Positions 54,810 through 64,000 of a stretch of DNA of 64,000 nucleotides are shown here, one piece after another (positions within the stretch are counted from its first letter, which is position 1; every line of letters starts with the position of its first letter). The stretch covers positions 25,540,188 through 25,604,187 of the forward strand of contig NC_056053.1 in NCBI RefSeq assembly GCF_004379255.2, given 5' to 3'. Below the pieces are notes generated by a model. That model did not search any database and was not told the origin of the DNA. It saw only the letters and a program-made list of their open reading frames with translations. A program made the translations under genes and the position numbers. This stretch comes from Salvia splendens (lineage: Eukaryota; Streptophyta; Magnoliopsida; Lamiales; Lamiaceae).

Positions 54810-56926
54810 TTAGGAAATGGAGAATCGTCTTCTTCTAGGTTTAGTCAAATCAGGCATTCCATCTTCAATATTCAAAGTATCTTTGGATCCATGCTTGAAG
54901 GGATTCAATTTCCCTAAAGTCTTGGACATGGAAGAGAAGAATGTAGTCTTCTTAGCACTAGATTTTGATGATGTGGGTTCGCCTTTTTTGATATCCTGAA
55001 TGTACATCTTCATCTTCAACAACTCTGTCCTCAGCTCTTCGTTCTCCTTAACGAGGGAGGTGTCGGCTTGCACTTGGTTCCTTGTCGTAATGGCGTCTAC
55101 AGTATTGTGATCATCCTCTCCACTTCTGAGCTTGAGCTGATCGTAGTAGAGCGCGTGGAGGACTATTTGCACGGGGAGGCGCTTGTTCTGAGAGGAGTGA
55201 ACCCTAGCCTCGTACGATAGCTTGAGCGGGTCCATCACACTGCAGACCTTCTCTCGCTCAATCTCATCAAGATTCGGATGCGCCTGTACGTACCATCAAT
55301 ACAAGTCATGAATCTTGATTCTTGATTAACACAAGCTAGCAACATGAACAAAAAATGCATAACATGAAGCATGATTAACACAAGCTAGCAACATGAACAA
55401 AAGCATAGACCGATCGAGTAATTCAATAAAAAATGTTATAGTTATACCTTGAGATAAATATCAATGGCGCGATAAAGATCGTCGTCGACCTTCCTGGCAG
55501 GCTTGGGAACCAAATTGGCAATCCCATTGAACTTGGAGATGCTCAAATCAGCATAAGTGGCTATCTCCCCAAGATAAGCATCGATGGTCTTCCCAACTCT
55601 GAGCATCGCGGTGGAACAAAGCTCTTTAAAATCCCCAGCATTGAAAACCGCTACGCTCTTCTCCCTCTCAACGAATCCAGATATGATCTTCCTGACACTC
55701 TCAAGATCAAACAGCCTCTCACCGTCATAGGTGAAAGACAAAACCAACAAATCATCAACCGTGACATGCTCCAAGATGAGAGAAACCCTCTTTTCCAGCT
55801 CGCTCTTGCACCGGCCGTCTGCCCTCAAGAAAATTGCTGTCCGAAGCAGACAGCACAAGAAGTTAATCGGAAAAGCCGATTTCTCCGGCGGCAGGAGGGC
55901 CACGATTGTCTCTAGGATGTCACGCTGGCGGAGGCGGAGGTCGGATTCGGCAGAGTCTATCGAGCGGACACCGTTGCCGGAGTGATCGCGCACGAGATCG
56001 CGAAGGGATCTCTCGGTGTAGGTTATGATGGCGCTAGCTAGAGTTAGTCCCTTTGCACCTCTTGCTTTCATTGATGCGATGATCCCTTCGAAGAAGGTTA
56101 TGTCCAAGATTGTCAGCTCCTCCGTCCACCAATTCGGTGGAGAACGGCTTGGGAAATTCGCCTCCACACAAGCCTATACGGAGTAAGTAAGTACTACTTA
56201 TATAAATAACTCAATTAGAGTAGTAGTAGTAGTAGTAGGTAATTGTAGTAATTGTGAGTGACCTTGGCGGTGGCAATCTCGACGCAGCGTTGTACGATGC
56301 CGAGATCGTAGGCCATGGGGAGGAGATCCTCGCATGACTTGAGGACGACGAGAGCGCCGGAGAGGGTGGTTAGCGCCACTTGGGACATAAAATCCTCGGT
56401 CCTTCCGGCGAGATTCCCGTCGCAGTACTTGTCGGTCATCTGCAGATACTCAGCGGCGCAACGGAGGGCGGCAACGTTGTGCACCGTGATCTCGAAGTTG
56501 ACTCCGTAGCAGAACTTGGCCGCCTTTTCAAACATCTCCGGCCCGCCGGGAATGTCAGACAGATTTATTCTCGTCAAATCCGTTTCTTTCGAATCCAGAA
56601 TTACCTTCCGTATGTGGTTGCTCTTCGCCACTAGCATGAACTGCGTACAGGTACACCGCACCATACCACCATAAAAATAAATACTACTAACTATATGAAA
56701 TCCTTGACAAAAAACAAAACCTTAATTTAATTACCTTGTGAAGGCAGAAGTTGGCTTCTCCAACTTCCACGATGATGTCAGTTGAGATTTCTTGGGAGAA
56801 AACCCTGACCAAATCAAAACCACCATTAAATCACTACATACTCCTACCTATATTTCCAAAATTATGGATTACCACTATTTACCATTGGCCTGTTCTTTCC
56901 ATAGCAAGAGAGAATCTGTTAGCCAT
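54810..56926 (-). CDS. BTB/POZ and NPH3 domain protein, At1g30440-like
   Basis: Exons (5' to 3') are 56883-56926, 56735-56804, 56263-56640, 55448-56173 and 54810-55283, with GT-AG introns. Together they encode 563 residues. The start MANRFSLAMERTGQW leads into a BTB/POZ domain (about 16-120: FSQEISTDIIVEVGEANF, then HKFMLVAKSNHIRK). The NPH3 domain runs from about 178 (NWWTEELTILD) to 461 (LHALYYDQLKLRSG). A short coiled coil (about 485-510) and a basic C-terminus ending RRRRFSIS follow. NPH3/RPT2-like proteins act as substrate adaptors of CUL3 ubiquitin ligases at the plasma membrane in auxin and blue-light signalling. The terminal RxS context is a known AGC-kinase/14-3-3 type site in the family. 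This member's function is inferred. The gene appears intact. Confidence 0.93.
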
Positions 56927-57436
56927 CTGGGAGAGTTTCAGATGTGTAGGAGAGCTTAATATAAATTATAATGTGCTGTATATAAAGAGCTTAAATAATT
57001 CATCATGTACTACTAATAAATTAAACTTTATACTACTTGTCTCAACTTTTTAATGTAGTCTATTCTGCCTTTATATACTACTATCTCTTTTCATTAGTAT
57101 ATTTTCATTTTTTTGTGGGATGTATTTAATTTGATTACAAATCTGTTATATTCAAATAAAGGAAATAAAGAATTTTGTTTAATTATTTAATCAAAATGTC
57201 ATCTGTGTTTACCGCTACGTATTTGCATATATTATGACAGTGTCTAAAATTTTGAATGTAGATTATGATTAAATTCAACAAATGTTAATGGCGTGTTTGC
57301 CGCTGGACAGAAAAACACAAATCTGGTCAAATCATGTGTGCTGTATACTATTGCCTTGGTGATTTCTAACCACTCAATCAAGTGGCCACGCTTCCCACAC
57401 TTGAACTTGGTTGTCTTAGTGCCACGTCACTCTCTG
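56927..57436. other. Upstream region of the NPH3 gene
   Basis: This holds the presumed promoter and 5' leader on the minus strand. I did not identify a certain TATA box or other defined element. No gene is present. Confidence 0.4.
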
Positions 57437-57444
57437 CTTGTCTC

Positions 57445-57907
57445 TAGGGTGTCAAATCGTGCGTGTCCGGTCGTTATCGTGTCGACACGAACACGATAAC
57501 AACAAACACGAACACGACCTGTTAAGAAAACCCTAAACACGAACACGAACACGACCCGCTACCCTCAGACACGAACACGACACGAACCCATTAATGACAC
57601 GAACCACTTCGGGTCAACACGACACGATAACAACACGTATTGAAAAGTGATTAAATATTTAAATGATTTAAATGAGATATGACTATGAGACTATGAAAGT
57701 CAATTTAATAAATATTGAAAAATGAAAATAATAAGAATTAATAATATTAAAATATTATTTGTTAACGGATAACACGAATCCGACACGAACACGACACGGA
57801 CACGTATTGTTAACGGATAACACGAACCCGACACGAACACAATAAGCTCTGACACAAACCCATTAATTTCATGCCGGTTCGTGTCGTGTCAAAAATTGCC
57901 AGCCCTA
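57445..57907. mobile_element. hAT-type MITE with 8-bp target duplication
   Basis: TAGGGTGTCAAATCGTG at the left pairs with AATTGCCAGCCCTA at the right. Both flanks carry the exact 8-bp direct repeat CTTGTCTC (57437-57444 and 57908-57915), the hAT hallmark. Inside, ACACGAACACGAC-type words are repeated many times on both sides of an AT-rich centre. The 463-bp element has no ORF. Confidence 0.93.
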
Positions 57908-57915
57908 CTTGTCTC

Positions 57916-58320
57916 TCTGGCCAACTTTCTTCTTTACATAGTTCGGACAGCATAATTGAGTCACGTTATGGGCCACCACCGTATCTGGATTTCACTAATC
58001 CGGAGCGGACACATAGGATAGGATGCTTACTCATGTTCAATCCATATAGCCCGATATAGGTCATCCAATTGCCCTGTTTATATTAATATGGATATCATAT
58101 GGTCAGCTTATTCACTTTAAATTTCTCTAAAAGAAAATCTTCTAGTGTAATTCATCACTTTTAGTATCAACTATAATCCTCATTTTCTAATTTTCTCCTT
58201 TTACACACATAACAGACCAATGCAGCCATGGCCACTCTCTCCTTTCTAATATCGACATATCATTGTCACCCATACTGCCATCGATGGGTGGATGTAAAAA
58301 GAAATATTGACAGTGGCTAA
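57916..58320. other. Intergenic DNA
   Basis: No ORF or element was identified between the hAT MITE and the next PIF-type element. Confidence 0.45.
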
Positions 58321-59957
58321 GGCCATCCGCAATGGGGCGGACGATGGCACGCCCGATGGTGCGCATCGTCCGCGCCCGCCATTGTCCGCCCCATTGCGGG
58401 TGCGTGACATAGGCCGCGGACGATCGTCGCGCCCTATACTAAGGGGGCGGAATATAGGGCGGACGATGCCCATTGTCCGCCCCATTGCGGCCTACGCGGA
58501 CGATGGCCGCAGACGATAGGCCATCGTCCGCGCCATCATCCGGCCCGCTGTGGGCTACGCGGACGATCGACGCGGACGATGGCACGCAGTTTCGTTTTTT
58601 TATAAATAGAGTTCATTTGTAATTTCATTTCACGATTTCACTTTCGAAACTTATTATTACATTTACATAATTACTACGAAATGGATTCAAGTCCCAATAG
58701 TCCTATGTTTAGCGGAGAGGCGCGTTGGCCGGGTACAGAACCCGGTGAATATCGTTCGTTCGACGCCGACACCCAGTACGATCCCGATTTCAGTACGGAA
58801 TCGTACGGGTTGTCTGACATAGAGCCGTCTTCCGATCCCGATCCCGAACCCGCCGCGACCGCTTCCGCCCCAGCCAAAAAGAAGCGGAACCGGCAGCAGG
58901 CGCAGAAGTTGCCGCCTCCCGGAAATTGCGATGAGTACGCCCCCGGCCGTACGAACTACACCGACGACGAAACCCTCATTTTGGCCCGGTGTTGGGTAGA
59001 TATATCGGAAGACCCGATTTTCGCGAACAACCAGAGGCAGGGCGCGTACTGGGAGCGCATCGCCGGCCTCTACAATGTGGCCAAGCCGTCGACCGCGTAC
59101 AAGCGCAAACGTGAGCAACTCCGCAAGCACTGGGATCAAGTGAAGAAGCAAGCGAACTTGTACGCGGCGGAGTTCGAGAAGTCCACGCGGGCACAGGGGA
59201 GTGGTGAGAGCTTGAGCGACGTGCGCGCTAAAGCGCTGTTGTCGTACCGGTCGATGTACGACGACTTCAAGCACGAGGCCATCTGGGCGCTCTTGAGGGA
59301 CAAGCAGAAGTTCCAAGGTGGAATTCTGCACACTGGTGCGCCGAAGAGGACGAAGACCACCGAAGCTGGTGATTACACGAGCAGCGGCAGCGGCAATCAC
59401 CCGGTTGACCTCAACCGGACGTACGTGGATGAAGGGAGTTCCGGCACACCGGTGTCCTCCCGGCGTCAAGACTGCGAAGGCCAAGGGGAAGGCGGCCGCG
59501 ACCTCATCCTCGACCGCTGCAAACCCATCTCTATTCCCGGAAACGCTCCCGACTCAGACGGCCACCGCGTTTGAGTCGTTGGCAACAACATCGATGGCGA
59601 GGACGTTATTGCAGACGCACAAGGCCCTCAAGAAGTGTACCGACCCCGACGAAGCCGAATATCTCCTGGCGTTAATCGATGAGCTGCGTCGGAAGTTGGG
59701 AATTGCACCGACTTAGTTGTTTTTTTTGTAAGTTGAATGGTGTAACTTTTTTTATTAATGCGTCACCATTTTTATTTAGACGTTTTTTATTTACTCGTTA
59801 CTTGTTATTTAAAAACATTTAAATTAATTAAACAAAACAATAAAATGATGATGTGGCGCGCCTTAGGGCGCCCCACTGCAGGTGGGGGGAAGGAGGATAA
59901 AACTGATGACGTGGCGCGCCATAGGGCGCGCCTTAGGGCGCCCCACTGCTGATGCCC
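58321..59957. mobile_element. PIF/Harbinger-type element with ORF1-like pseudogene
   Basis: TIRs GGCCATCCGCAATGGGG and CCCCACTGCTGATGCCC are flanked by TAA (58318-58320 and 59958-59960). The left 250 bp is packed with GCGGACGATG and its complement CATCGTCCGC in both orientations, with CCATTGTCCGCCCC between. The right end repeats GGCGCGCC and AGGGCGCC. A TATAAATA box lies at 58601-58608, about 75 bp before the ORF. It is 1637 bp and encodes no transposase. Confidence 0.87.
58681..59716 (+). pseudogene. Myb/SANT-like ORF1-type protein with one frameshift
   Basis: The ATG at 58681 opens a frame with an Asp/Ser/Pro-rich N-terminus, a basic patch (KKKRNRQQAQK) and a Myb/SANT-like domain (about residues 98-200: YTDDETLILARCWVDISED, YWERIAGLYN, HWDQVKKQANLYAAEF). 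Near 59450-59480 the frame shifts by one base. The correct continuation (KTAKAKGKAAATSSS onward) lies in another frame and ends TDPDEAEYLLALIDELRRKLG before TAG. Only this one break is apparent, so decay is recent. The unshifted frame ends at 59574. Confidence 0.78.
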
Positions 59958-59960
59958 TAA

Positions 59961-60362
59961 GTTGAACCTACATTCTTCTAATCGAATAAATATAAGTACA
60001 TATTTGAATAGTATAGTAGTATATAAAAATCATACCTTATGGCACCACTCTTCACGCCTATTTTAGAGCTGTGAATTTCGAAATCTATCTCTCTCTAATC
60101 TTGAGATTTATGAAAATTGGGGTTTTCTTCCTTTGATATTCTTCTGTCTTCGATTCTTGTTCAGTTCCTGAGGTATTGACGAGCTTTGCCCACATAAAAG
60201 TCAATTATGAGTTAGAGGGAACAAATTAGAAGATATGTGGTCGAGATCAAACTCAGCTATTGAAGTAAAGTGGTGATTGAATTCAGTTCCTGAATTCTTA
60301 CGATATGCTTTACGTGTTAATGCATGAATTGATTGTTTAATGCGATTATGTAATTAACTGTA
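59961..60362. other. Intergenic DNA
   Basis: No supported gene, repeat or RNA was seen. A GAATTCAGTTCCTGA-like phrase occurs twice at a distance (near 60162 and 60280), which may be chance. Confidence 0.4.
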
Positions 60363-60387
60363 TTTATATATCAATTGTATTCATGTT

Positions 60388-61200
60388 GTCAACAAGGACG
60401 AGTAACTAAGAAGTTATGGGCATCTGAATATTTTAAAATATACGGTAGAGGGGGGGGCTGCCTAGGGCGTTTTCTGCAAACTCGACGAAGAGATAATCAG
60501 ATAATGACCATACACTACTGTTTCCCATCAAAGATGATTTCTATCGCTACTTTAAGTAGTCAACAAGGACGAGTAACGAAGAAGTTATGGGCCTTTGAAG
60601 ATTTCAAAATATACGGAAGGGGCTGCTTAGGGCGTTTTCGTGTAAATTCGACGAAGAGATAATCAGATAATGACCATACCCTACTGTTGCCCATCAAATA
60701 TGATTTCTAACGCTACTTTAAGTAGTCAACAAGGACGAGTAACGAACAAGTTATGGGCCTCTGAAGATTTCTAAATATACGATAGTGGGGGCTGCCTAGG
60801 GCATTTTCGTGCAAACTCGACGAAGAGATAATCAGATAATGACCATACCCTACGGTTGCCCATCAAATATGTTTTCTAACGCTACTTTAAGTAGTCAATA
60901 AGGACGAGTAACGAAGAAGTTATGAGCCTCTGAAGATTTCAAAATATACGAAAGGGTTTGCCTAGGGCGTTTTCGTGCAAATTCGACGAAGAGATAATCA
61001 GATCATAACCATACCCTACTGTTGCCCATCAAATATGATTTCTAACGCTACTTCAAGTAGTCAACAAGGACGAGTAACGAACAAGTTATGGGCCTCTGAA
61101 GATTTTAAAATATACGGTAGAGGGGGGGGGCTGCCTAGGGCGTTTTCGTGCAAATTCGACAAAGAGATAATAATATATTGACCATACCCTACTGTTTCCC
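60388..61200 (+). repeat. Satellite block A, five units of about 168 bp
   Basis: Units start GTCAACAAGGACGAGTAAC at 60388, 60559, 60725, 60894 (CAATAAGG variant) and 61060. Each contains AAGTTATGGGCCTCTGAAGA, a G-rich GGGGGCTGCCTAGGGCGTTT, ATTCGACGAAGAGATAATCA and CCATACCCTACTGTTGCCCA. Open frames across them are by-products. I do not recognise the family. Confidence 0.88.
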
Positions 61201-61559
61201 GTCAAATATGATAGGGATATGGATCGATATCGGTGAAGAGGTACTCAGCGGACATGTACTCGGGCTACCCGGATTCGTCCTCCGCTTTGGTATTCGGGTC
61301 GGGTAGGAGCCAGGAGGCGGGTTCAGGGTTTTTTTTTTTTTTTCAAAACAGAAACAAACCTTGCATTTCAAATCCAAATCCAAATCCAGAATTAACGCAG
61401 CATCATAAAATTGCAAATAAGATGAAGCAATCTATAACTAAAATTTTGCAGGTAGATTATTACCGGAGATTCTCTCAGTTTTCTGGGCTCTGTGAAACTT
61501 GAAAGCTTCAATCCTCCAAAAAAGTGAAAAACCAAACAAGGAAAGCAAATACCCATCTC

Positions 61560-61731
61560 CGCTTCCTCATTTTATTCAACCTCTCTTAAATGCCCTGCCC
61601 AAAAGCTATCTGATAGCGACCAAACATGAGAACTCATCCCAAAAGACTAGCCTGTTAGGAGAGAGCTCATTTAGTCTATATACCCCACATCAGTTGTTCT
61701 TACAACCGATGTGGGAATTGAGTCCGTAACA
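61560..61731 (-). mobile_element. TRIM-like LTR fragment
   Basis: On the minus strand the piece starts TGTTACGGACTCAATTCCCA, continues CATCGGTTGTAAGAACAACT and GATGTGGGGTATATAG, then runs into AGTCTTTTGGGATGAGTTCT. The TCCCACATCGG plus TATA arrangement near a TG start is common in plant TRIM (miniature LTR) retrotransposons. The far end is not defined. Here the USE-like core and TATATAG are separated by 24 bp. Confidence 0.5.
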
Positions 61732-61797
61732 CTATCTCATCACGCGGAGTAGTTGCACATAATTAGAAGTGAATTGATCGGGTTCAGGGTTTAGGGG

Positions 61798-61964
61798 TTT
61801 TTTTTTAAATTAACTTCATATATTTATATCATATATATGAAGGAGGAAATTACAAATCAACTCCTATAACAAGGAGGAAAGACAAATTACGCCACCCAGG
61901 GTTCGAACTCGAGAGTTCCAGGATGGACGCGGTATCCAGCACCCTTTACCGCTAGGCCAAGGGG
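61798..61964 (-). mobile_element. tRNA-derived SINE
   Basis: On the minus strand a tRNA-like head carries an A box, TGGCCTAGCGGT (61948-61959), and a B box, GGTTCGAACC (about 61899-61908). These are the two internal Pol III promoter parts. A non-tRNA body and an A-rich tail at 61798-61808 follow. The spacing suits a SINE head. The cloverleaf cannot be completed, so it is not a working tRNA gene. Confidence 0.75.
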
Positions 61965-61984
61965 CTTGGATTAAGGGGCTTGGA

Positions 61985-62036
61985 TGGTTCAGGGTTTAGG
62001 GTTCAGGGTTCAGGGTTTAGGGTTTAGGGGTTAGGT
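61985..62036 (+). repeat. Degenerate interstitial telomere-like repeat
   Basis: TTCAGGG and TTTAGGG units alternate for about 50 bp. The plant telomere repeat is TTTAGGG. A shorter tract lies at 63064-63085 after satellite block B. They may be remains of chromosome healing or simple local expansion. Confidence 0.7.
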
Positions 62037-62134
62037 TTTTTTTTTTCCTTCACACACATACATCGGAGAGTTCGTGATACATTCGACAAGCTAACCAGCC
62101 CTAAGCCCTTTATATATCAATTGTATTCATGTTG

Positions 62135-62960
62135 TCAACAAGGACGAGTAACTAAGAAGTTATGAGCATCTGAATATTTTAAAATATACGGTAGAGGGGG
62201 GGCTGCCTAGGGCGTTTTCGTGCAAACTCGACGAAGAGATAATCAGATAATGACCATACCCTACTGTTTCCCATCAAATATGATTTCTATCGCTACTTTA
62301 AGTAGTCAACAAGGACGAGTAACGAAGAAGTTATGGGCCTTTGAAGATTTCAAAATATACGGAAGGGGCTGCTTAGGGCATTTTCGTGTAAATTCGACGA
62401 AGAGATAATCAGATAATGATCATACCCTACTGTTGCCCATCAAATATGATTTCTAACGCTACTTTAAGTAGTCAACAAGGACGAGTAACAAACAAGTTAT
62501 GGGCCTCTGAAGATTTCTAAATATACGGTAGTGGGGGCTGCCTAGGGCATTTTCGTGCAAACTCGACGAAGAGATAATCAGATAATGACCATACCCTACG
62601 GTTGCCCATCAAATATGTTTTCTAACGCTACTTCAAGTAGTCAATAAGGACGAGTAACGAAGAAGTTATGAGCCTCTGAAGATTTCAAAATATACGAAAG
62701 GGTTTGCCTAGGGCGTTTTCGTGCAAATTCGACGAAGAGATAATCAGATCATGACCATACCCTACTGTTGCCCATCAAATATGATTTCTAACGCTACTTC
62801 AAGTAGTCAACAAGGACGAGTAACGAACAAGTTATGGGCCTCTGAAGATTTTAAAATATACGGTAGAGGGGGCTGCCTAGGGCGTTTTCGTGCCAATTCG
62901 ACAAAGAGATAATAATATATTGACCATACCCTACTGTTGCCCATCAAATATGATAGGGAT
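62135..62960 (+). repeat. Satellite block B, five units of about 168 bp
   Basis: Units start at about 62135, 62306, 62472, 62638 and 62807. Unit-specific changes match block A in order: the fourth unit in both has CAATAAGG, ATGAGCCTCTGAAG and GAAAGGGTTTGCC. The block was therefore copied as a whole after its units had diverged. Confidence 0.88.
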
Positions 62961-63085
62961 AGGGATCGATATCGGTGAAGAGGTACTCGGCGGACATGTA
63001 CTCGGGCGACCCGGATTCGTCCTCCGCTTTGGTATTCAGGTCGGGTAGGAGCCAGGAGGCGGGTTCAGGGTTTAGGGTTTAGGGT

Positions 63086-63447
63086 TTTTTTTTTCCTCAA
63101 ACACCATTACGGCGGGGGGTTAGGCGGACCCCCAACCTGTCCATATCAAATCAAACGATAGAGTGTCGTACATTGACCAAGCCCAAAAGTGACTTGGTCC
63201 ACAAAAATAGATACATATCAAAAAACTTATCTAAGCTACTAGGATATCCCCACAAGCCGGGTATTATCCATCTAGCAAACGAACTAATAAAGCACATAAT
63301 AACTTGGGCGATGACCAAGGAGTGGTCAAGCCCAAAGGAAATACAAGAAATACATATCAAAATCCATAACAAAAATAAGAACTCATCCATCTCGATATCT
63401 GAATCTGAAGTTCGGATAGCCCAGCTGGTCTATCCTCACAAGCGACT
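63086..63447. other. Unassigned DNA downstream of the RNase H relic
   Basis: No supported ORF. On the minus strand it would be the 3' untranslated part of the RNase H-bearing sequence. I see no LINE 3' tail. Confidence 0.4.
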
Positions 63448-63906
63448 TCAAGTACCGAGGCGCTGTATCTGAATCATAGTAAGTGATGGCAGGGGTCTGG
63501 ACCCCCTACCTGCAAGAAAATCTGCTGCCCGGTTACCCTCTCGGTGGATGTAAGAGAACCGAACCTGTATCTGTGAGAGCAAAATGCGAATGCGAGCCAT
63601 GTGATGTCCCACGTCCGCCGCTCCCATGCGTCCTGAAGTGAACACTGCGACCACTGCTGCTGCGTCCATCTCGACCCAAACCTGTGATGAGAACTCCATA
63701 GCCATCGTCAACCCATGAAGAAGAGCTAGAAGCTCCGCCTCGAAGGCCGACGCAGCTACAAGGGGCGTGCAAAAGGCCCTCAAAAGAGAACCGTCTGAGC
63801 CACGAACCACTCCCCCACCACCAGCCTGTCCCGTCGAGGTAGAGAAGGCCCCATCTGTGTTCAGCTTCACCCAAGGATCGTCGGGTGGATGCCAAAGCAC
63901 ACTCTA
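63448..63906 (-). pseudogene. RNase H-like domain (LINE/non-LTR type), partial
   Basis: About 150 codons encode a plant RVT_3-type RNase H domain. It has KLNTDGAF (first Asp), FEAELLALLHGL (Glu), VEMDAAAVV (Asp) and HREGNRAADFLA (last Asp), so the catalytic set is complete. The frame begins after an in-frame TAG near 63905 with no ATG, so the upstream part is missing, spliced or broken. Such domains are found at the 3' end of plant LINE-type ORF2 and as stand-alone proteins labelled ribonuclease H protein At1g65750. The window ends 94 bp further on, so its parent cannot be settled. Confidence 0.75.
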
Positions 63907-64000
63907 GGACCTCAGAACTCGCCGGCGAGGAGGAACTGAAGGCATGAAGTCGACAGTCGGGGTGCAACCGCGCCAATGAAGGGGGACTAGCACACCCGCC

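Larger units (their letters stand above)
60363..63085. repeat. Segmental tandem duplication containing two satellite blocks
   Basis: DNA from TTTATATATCAATTGTATTC at 60363 is repeated from 62109, an offset of 1746 bp, for about 970 bp. Each copy contains five satellite units, then a shared tail (GGGATCGATATCGGTGAAGA, TCGGGTAGGAGCCAGGAGGC), and ends at TTCAGGG runs. Between the copies lie a TRIM-like LTR fragment, a SINE and telomere-like DNA, which are absent after the second copy. Confidence 0.85.

Noticed and set aside
61890..61964. A tRNA gene on the minus strand
   Set aside because: A and B boxes are present but the acceptor and anticodon stems do not close. An A-rich tail and non-tRNA body follow, so a SINE is the better call.
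60375..62912. Several 60-95 codon frames with the phrase QQGRVTKKLWAFEDFK
   Set aside because: They follow the 168-bp satellite, recur in each unit and have no gene signals.
13520..62960. CRISPR-like array
   Set aside because: The regular repeats here have no unique spacers of constant length, and the DNA is from a plant nucleus. They are minisatellites, transposon arrays or satellites.

Overview
This window is nuclear DNA from a flowering plant. It has spliced GT-AG genes for conserved plant proteins, AT-rich intergenic DNA and a dense, nested set of plant transposable elements. Gene content and repeat style fit a eudicot, perhaps an asterid; the species cannot be fixed from the sequence alone.

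Four conserved host genes are clear. They are a nine-exon 60S ribosomal protein L5 gene (3655-5825, +), an intronless aspartic protease like ASPG2 (7388-8806, -), the Mediator subunit gene MED19 (38330-40496, +) and a five-exon BTB/POZ-NPH3 gene like Arabidopsis At1g30440 (54810-56926, -). A lone RNase T2 exon-like fragment (29605-29700, -) and an RNase H domain (63448-63906, -) are relics.

Most of the remainder is mobile DNA. There is a decayed Ty1/copia element (15287-21137) with GTATA target duplications and a second transposon inside its 3' LTR. There is an intact, very young Ty3/gypsy chromovirus (47216-52292) with identical 276-bp LTRs, TATTT duplications and one 1534-codon gag-pol frame. 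A Helitron (33871-36179) sits inside a Mutator-like element with long TIRs (32815-37304) that also carries a GRF zinc-finger ORF. Smaller elements include an hAT MITE with an 8-bp TSD, a MULE-type MITE with a 9-bp TSD, several Stowaway-like MITEs, a tRNA-derived SINE and a TRIM-like LTR fragment.

The most distinctive content is a recurrent family of 1.6-2.0 kb PIF/Harbinger-type elements (1456-3466, 22686-24647, 24939-26670, 42429-44421, 58321-59957, plus a truncated one at 45918). They have TWA target duplications and related TIRs, and each carries only a Myb/SANT-like ORF1-type protein with no DDE transposase. Each has its own short motif repeated beneath its ends. Two shorter relatives (26701-27788 and 52752-53848) carry tandem arrays of about 73-bp units. 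Each unit joins a plant snRNA-type upstream sequence element to a TATA box about 32 bp away. These ORF1-only elements and promoter-module arrays are the best candidates for something undescribed.

The right end (60363-63085) holds an approximately 168-bp satellite-like repeat in two five-unit blocks that were duplicated as a whole, with telomere-like TTTAGGG tracts nearby.
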